A stretch of DNA of 64,000 nucleotides from Lantana camara (Eukaryota > Streptophyta > Magnoliopsida > Lamiales > Verbenaceae): the NCBI GenBank assembly GCA_037501455.1, contig CM074862.1:60295501-60359500 (forward strand), given 5' to 3'. Shown in pieces: positions 58,526-64,000 of the stretch. Numbering within the stretch: the first letter of the stretch is position 1; every line of letters begins with the position of its first letter. The notes under the pieces are model-generated. The model was not told the DNA's origin. It searched no databases and worked only from the letters and a program-made list of their open reading frames with translations. Both the position numbers and the translations under genes were made by a program.

Positions 58526-58889
58526 GAGTTCCGTGGTTCGCGCCGAGTTTGGTCTTATCAAGGGTATAACCGACTATGCATTCGGGTAGAAGAATCGAGA
58601 ATTACCCAAGAGTAAGAAGTCTCTCGTGTTGACGGGGTATATTAGGCGATTCTTTTCTTTGGGATTACCAACCGTTGAATCGTTTTACAAGAAACAGGTA
58701 CGGTTTAGAGTGGGAAGAGGTGGTAGAAGAGAGTTGCCTTCGTCATCTGCTTTTGCCTAATCGGGGGCACTCAAGACTACTTCGTTTACAATCGAGGCAC
58801 TAAGGAAAGCTTTGGTTGTGTGTTGCTTGCGGGAGAGTTTAGCCTACGTCTCGTGATGTGCAAGGTCTCGAGACTTACCCCACTCTTGG

Positions 58890-59110
58890 TTCAAGTTTGT
58901 TCGAGGACTTGAAGAACCGGTATAGATGTATCGGCCTAAGAAGAGACGTTGCAAACTTCCTATAGCAATGTCCAATATGCCATCGGTTGAAGGCCGAGCA
59001 TCAAGAAACGATTGGATTCTCTAACTACTTCCATATTCTAATTGGAAGTGGGAGCAAATGGCTAAGGACTATGTGTCCGGTTTGCTAAAGTTAAGGAGAT
59101 TTCGATGAGA
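58890..59110 (+). pseudogene. Integrase relic of element K
   Basis: LKNRYRCIGLRRDVANFL then CPICHRLKAEHQETIG (about 58911-59013) align with the zinc-binding part of the intact integrase ([20 protein letters not shown] and [13 protein letters not shown]). A [12 protein letters not shown] stretch follows. The core and most of RNase H are missing, so pol carries large deletions. Confidence 0.75.
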
Positions 59111-59452
59111 TTTGAGAGGTCGCTCATTTTAACGAGTTAGCCATTTTCTCATGGTTTCGTGGTTCGGGAATTGCTCAAGAGCTTCGCAGTTTGGAGATGA
59201 AGGCACCTAGAGTTGAAGTGGGAGATCGAGATTCCTCGAAAGCATCTCCTACAAGGGGTTCATTGTTCGTGAGCAACTGGTTAGAGTTTGGGTTTGGCAG
59301 AGGTTTGAGATGAAGACTAGAAGTTTTCCTTCGGTAAGAGTTCTTGTGGTGGGATTTAAAAATCCGAGAAGCCACTTGAGAATCGAATCAGAGTGGCACA
59401 ATGGAAGTGTGCAGTTAAGCTTCTTTCCAGCGTTGATCAAGACCTTGATTCT

Positions 59453-59487
59453 GACCTGAAGACAGGTCCTTTTTAAGGGGGAGAGAT
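59453..59487 (+). other. 3' hairpin and polypurine tract of element K
   Basis: GACCT (59453-59457) pairs with AGGTC (59464-59468) around GAAGAC. The purine tract AAGGGGGAGAGA follows and the 3' LTR starts TGTGACACC at 59488. Confidence 0.82.
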
Positions 59488-61281
59488 TGTGACACCCCGG
59501 TTTTTCGGCCGTCCAGGTACACACTTACGAGATAGCTAAATGTGCCATTTAAATTATTTTAATTTCATATTTAATTGAATTATACTTTATTACTTGAAAT
59601 TCTTATCTGAATTATTTGAATTTATATGAAATATTCGAATTATATGTCAAAATTTGACTAAGTGATTTATGATATGAATTTTATGATATGTGAATTTAAT
59701 TTTCGAGCATGCTAATTTTTGTGAATTATGTGATTCAAGTGAATTAAGGGTTTAATTGTATGATTTATTTAATTTTGGACTTAATTGAGAATTTGAACTT
59801 CGACATATTTGACACTTTTTGAAAGTTTTGGACCTAATTGAAAAATAGCCTTTTTAATAAAATTTTATTTATTTTAATTCGTTTAATTATTATTTTGAAA
59901 TTTTATTTATTATTTCTTTGAAAATTTAATTTTATTATTTGAATAATATGCTTATTTGTTGAAAATGTGTTGCGTTTGTGTTCGATTTGATATCGAAATT
60001 TCGTGTCAATTTAATATGCATGAATTATTTGTGTTATGAATTCGATTATGTGCTCGTTTTAATTTTCCGGACTTGTTTGATATGGTAACGCAACATATTT
60101 TATTTGTTGGGGACTCGAGGGCCTAACTAGTTTTAGCGCGCCTGATGTTCCGGAATTTATATCTTGAGCTAGGGAATTCGGATTCGAATTCTGGAAGTAA
60201 CGCTGGACTCATAATGAAGAATGGGAGCTAAGGAAACAAGCCTTGTATTTTTCTAAGCCCGTTTAAGCCTCCGAAATTTGTCCGAACCGAGCAGCTCGTG
60301 CAGATTCGCCACCTTGGAGTATTTTGGCCATATCTCTCTCATTCCTTAACCAAATGAGTTGATTCTTGAGCTCACTTAACCCTAGTTAAGCCCTTAATCA
60401 CTCTCTCCAGTCCTCATTTCGAAAATCAACAGCCAAGAGATAGAAATAAGCAGCTAAACCGAAAGAGAAAGAGAAAGGGAAAGGGATTTTCTGCACTATT
60501 CATGTTGCGATTTCAAACTCAATACTTCTCCGATTCGCCTCAAATTCGAAAGGTAACTCCATGATTTTATTCTCCATATTCTCATCTTTCTTTTAAGAGC
60601 TTATTTTCTGATTTCCATGGAAATTTGAGTATGGCTTGGTGAAGAATGAATAGTTAGGTTTAGTTCAAAATCTTGAATTCATGAGATAGCTTCAGTTTTT
60701 GTGGATTTTAATGCATGAATCTTGTCTCCTTAAACTCAAATAACTAAATTCTTGCTCTTATTTTTATGGATTGGGAGTATGTGAGGTTTCACCATGATTG
60801 GAGCTTGGATATGAGACTGAAAATCTGAGATTTTGGAGCATGATTGTGAACTTCTTCCTTGTTGATTCATGCTGCGTGAGTTACTGTCATTTTTTGCTTT
60901 GTTTAACTGCTGATGTTGCTGCCTTGTTAACTACTGCGTGTTGCCCCGCTTCCCCTGCTCTGCTCCTCTATCGAACACGCTGCTGCTGCTGCTATTCATT
61001 TGCTGCGGTGTTAATCTTCCCGGGCGGGGAGATTTTACATTGGTTGTGTCCCCGGGCGGGGACACTTATGCAGAAGCTGCCAGCATTCTCTTCCCCGGGC
61101 GGGGAGCCATGCATGTGAATTGGTTATATGAGCTGCATGGTTTTTTTAGTCCACGTGTGCTTGTGTGTGTGCGTGAATCTGAAGTGTGTGTGTATATATA
61201 TATAGTATACATATCGTAGTGCCATGCATTGATGTGGTTATGTGCTGATGCATATATAAGTGTGTGTGTGTATATATATAT
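59488..61281 (+). repeat. 3' LTR of element K, truncated by LTR M
   Basis: Matches 49230 onward for 1.8 kb and is then interrupted at 61281 inside a TG/TA microsatellite. It has donor-like CGAAAGGTAACTCC near 60547 and a palindrome cassette at 61017-61106. Confidence 0.92.
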
Positions 61282-64000
61282 TGTAACACCCCCAGAGCGA
61301 AGGGTGCCACATCCCCCGCACTAAGGTCCAGCACGAGTAGCGAAATGGAAGTCCGCACCCGTATCAGACCATAGCGAACGGGAGACACACAAAACTCACA
61401 CCCTCGCTAGGCGGCCTAGACCCTCAAGAACTGCAAGAATTCAAATCAGAGTAGCGGAAGCAATTAAAGTAATTCTCAAGCTAAACATATCTCCCAAGAT
61501 CACATATACATTTCAGAAGTGGGGAAAGGGCAAGCTTTCATGATAGTTCCTATACAGAATATACAATGCCATCAAGGCCCAAAAGCGAAAGTGTAATCAT
61601 AAATACATAATCCAAAATACAACAATAAGAGTAGAAGTAATCCACTACGATGCATGAAGACCCAAGCTAAACCACAAGTAAACCCAAAAGACACTTGCCG
61701 CCTAGCTTGACTCGGAAGAACCTGCAAACTCAAAAGAAAGGAAAAAGGGGAAAACAACAACGAGGGTTAGTCCTAGCGACTAGTGAGGGAGCTAACTCAC
61801 GCACCCGATATATATATAGAGCAAAGCACTTAATCAAATAGAAAGATCCTTGAACCGAGAGTGGTTTTTGCAAGCCAAATTAATTCCCGTGATATAGATA
61901 TATATAAGTTAAAGGAAAGGGAAAAGGGCAAAACAAGACTCCAAGTTTTAGGTGAATTAAGAATCCGCTCTCGTTCCGTAGATCATACAAAGCTTAAACC
62001 AACTCGGCGAGTACGAGTCACACACATCCCCAACTTCTAAATACGAAGAACAAAGCAAAGCAAAACAAATCAGAATCCATCCCCGACACCGGTTGATAGA
62101 AGGGTTGATCGGCCCTAACTATCCACATACACAAACGAGACAAGGTTTAATTACTTCCTTGAAACCTTCGGCGGTTGCCTCCGCCGGCTCAAGAGAAACA
62201 CCCTTCGTCAAACTCCCAAGGTTGGGTGAAACTCTCAAATGGAGGTGTTAATGGGAGAGCTCGGCGTCCCCTCGATCGTCCCGAGATTACCATACCACAC
62301 TCCGGGGCCCAAACAGATCACGAAAGTCACACAAACAAATCTTAAAGCTTATCTTTCAAAGCCACATCTCGCTTACACACACACACACACACTTGCACCA
62401 AACTAAACTTTTCAAACGAAAGCAAAATAACTTATATACTTATACAAAACATTTTCAAACTCTTATAACAGATGGGGCAAATCCCGCAACATAAGTATCA
62501 TACACTTATTTACCATATACTATACGTATTCACATGCGAGGTTTCATATCAATTAGGGTCGTAGGTCGAGTAACTAAAAGAACAAAACCTCACCTTGGCA
62601 ACGAACGAAGCGGAGTCAAAAGAGGAAACCGGACACCTACGGAGCAAGCTCGTCCCCTATAGGAAGAACATCTGAACAAGGCAAACAACAAGGAACACTC
62701 TTAGACTCAATATGAACCACATTGACGCTCGGTACATGAATATGTATGCTTATGATGCAAATGATATGAAATGAATCCACATTTAGATCATCTATGAGCA
62801 TTCAAAGCATAATCAAACATATATCATAAACGAGGCAAGAATACACAACAAGAAACAACGGAAAGGAAACAAAACGAACGAAACTAGAGTTCCTAGGAGA
62901 CACGCCCGTGTCCCCCGGGAAAGGCAAGCTGAGACACCCCCGTGTCTCAGTACAGAAACTAAACAACAGAAACCTGGAGGTGACACGCCCGTGTCACCAA
63001 GAAAAGGCAAGCCGAGACACCCCCGTGTCTCGGTACAAAAAAGCGAAAACAAACTCAAAAGGTGACACGCCCGTGTCACCAACAAAGGGCAAACCGTGAC
63101 ACCCCCATGTCACGGTACAGAAAAATGCAGGCTGCTCAACAGTAACTCAGCAAGCCCAAAACAAAACCCAACACTCATGCTCTAATTACCAAGCAAAGAA
63201 ATGCAACAATTGCTAAGAAACAAGTCCTAGGAGCATACCAACAACAACAAATCTCAAGGAAACATGAAAGGAGCAAGAATCAATCAAATTCTTCCAACAC
63301 TTACTATTCACATGCTTGCCAAATCTCAACAACCAACCATGGAAATGAATTCAAAAGCATATAAAAGACAGAAGAGGGAGAGTAGATTGCAACCATGAAC
63401 TTACCTTTCAATTTGGAGAAGTTTTGATGAAGATTTGAGCTCAAAATCACAAGGTTGGCCAAAAGGCTTCTTCTTCTTCCTTGCTTCCTTGTACCGATCA
63501 GTTTTGGGAGAGAGAGAGGAGGATTGGCTCGGTTTCAAGGGGATTTAGGGCTGCAATGGTTAGCTAACTCAAGTGTATTCCAAGGTTAAGGGCTTGGTTG
63601 GGTTAAGGTGGGGTCCACAACTCAAAGCTAGGTCAAAAGGTGGCTCTCAAGCGTAAAGGGCTCGTTACGGGTGAAATACGAAGGTCTTAATGAGCTTAGA
63701 AAAATGTGAGGTTTGTTCCATTGAACCCGAATCGTCGAAACGAGTTCAATGGAGGTGACGGAATTCGAATCCGAATTCCCGAGCTCAAGATACACGTCCC
63801 AGAACCCAAGGTGCGCTAAGTGCTCTTTAGCCTCCTTTAGGTCCCGTCTCCAAAACGAACCCAAAAAGGCAACCAAAACAAATACCAAAACATATAACGA
63901 GCATATAAACGAGTTCATAAAGCATATCATCAACACATAACTCGAATTCACAAAAATCAGAATTAATTACGAACCTAAAACGAGCAAAATACAAGGTGAA
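61282..64000 (-). mobile_element. M: minus-strand LTR running off the window
   Basis: It begins TGTAACACCCCC on the plus strand (LTR 3' end on its own strand) and continues past 64000. It holds a TAGTC/GACTA hairpin at 61769-61783, a CTCGGCGAG motif near 62003, an AC microsatellite near 62378-62392, six palindromes at 62899-63114, and a donor-like site at about 63405. Blocks near 63700-63840 match the start regions of the G and J LTRs. ORFs here show no protein family. The left TSD candidate is TATAT at 61277-61281; the other copy is outside. Confidence 0.88.
62899..63114 (-). repeat. Palindrome cassette, GACACGCCCGTGTC type, six units with changing outer arms
   Basis: Units lie at about 62899-62912, 62929-62950, 62979-62998, 63012-63033, 63061-63080 and 63093-63114. 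Inner arms are ACAC/GTGT (ACAC/ATGT in the last). Outer arms vary: CTGAG/CTCAG, GGTG/CACC, CCGAG/CTCGG and CCGTG/CACGG, each paired. Two sub-types alternate. Confidence 0.92.

Noticed and set aside
62899..63114. CRISPR-like regular array
   Set aside because: Units are palindromic and alternate between sub-types, spacers are not unique captured sequences, and the context is a plant LTR.
1..64000. Host genes, centromeric satellite or telomere repeat
   Set aside because: No intron-exon gene with a recognisable product, no long tandem satellite monomer and no TTTAGGG array was seen. Nearly all sequence is assigned to LTR elements.

Overview
This window is plant nuclear DNA made almost entirely of nested LTR retrotransposons, probably from a heterochromatic stretch of a flowering-plant genome (a eudicot is likely but not proven). 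The evidence is Ty1/copia and Ty3/gypsy polyproteins of plant type, primer-binding sites reading TGGTATCAGAGC next to LTR ends, polypurine tracts, TG...CA-type termini, 5-bp target-site duplications (TSDs) and AT-rich sequence. I see no host protein gene, rRNA gene, tRNA gene or CRISPR array.

Layout. E0 (1-1499) is the 3' part of a plus-strand LTR cut by the window edge. Host LTR A (1500-1702, resuming 19672-19789) carries a minus-strand Ty1/copia element (1703-19671, TSD AAACC). The copia integrase is split by N1 (5881-14017, TSD TAATC), a coding-free long-LTR element. Positions 19790-20057 hold an inverted LTR fragment and 20058-21505 another LTR fragment. Element G has its 5' LTR at 21506-23207 and 33387-34419 and a decayed gag-protease at 34614-35879. 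That LTR is split by the best-preserved element, a Tekay/Del-like Ty3/gypsy chromovirus (23208-33381, TSD TTAAA) whose 1509-codon frame has a single internal stop. Element J (LTR 35880-35891 and 45511-48746, leader to 49229) sits in the G protease and is split by N2 (35892-45510, minus strand, TSD CCCCG), a second coding-poor long-LTR element. Element K (5' LTR 49230-51835 and 55450-56582, decayed gag-pol to 59487, 3' LTR from 59488) carries a minus-strand solo LTR, S (51836-55449, TSD GATCA). K is interrupted by minus-strand LTR M (61282 to beyond 64000).

How the parts relate. N1 and N2 have nearly identical LTR pairs but no usable gag-pol, so they were probably moved in trans by a Tekay-like partner. 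Both keep the same protease relic and the same kind of internal hairpin array. The long LTRs (2.7-3.7 kb where complete) of Tekay, G, J, K, N2, S and M are diverged but share an architecture: a donor-like splice site, a cassette of short palindromes, a GGAG-loop hairpin, a CAGTC/GACTG hairpin and an acceptor-like site. Several elements also have a hairpin directly before the polypurine tract.

The most interesting observation is that these hairpins keep their pairing while their arm sequences change between families, and in places between units of one array. That is the signature of selected secondary structure, in RNA or in DNA palindromes. It rests on reading by eye and would need alignment-based covariation statistics to establish it.
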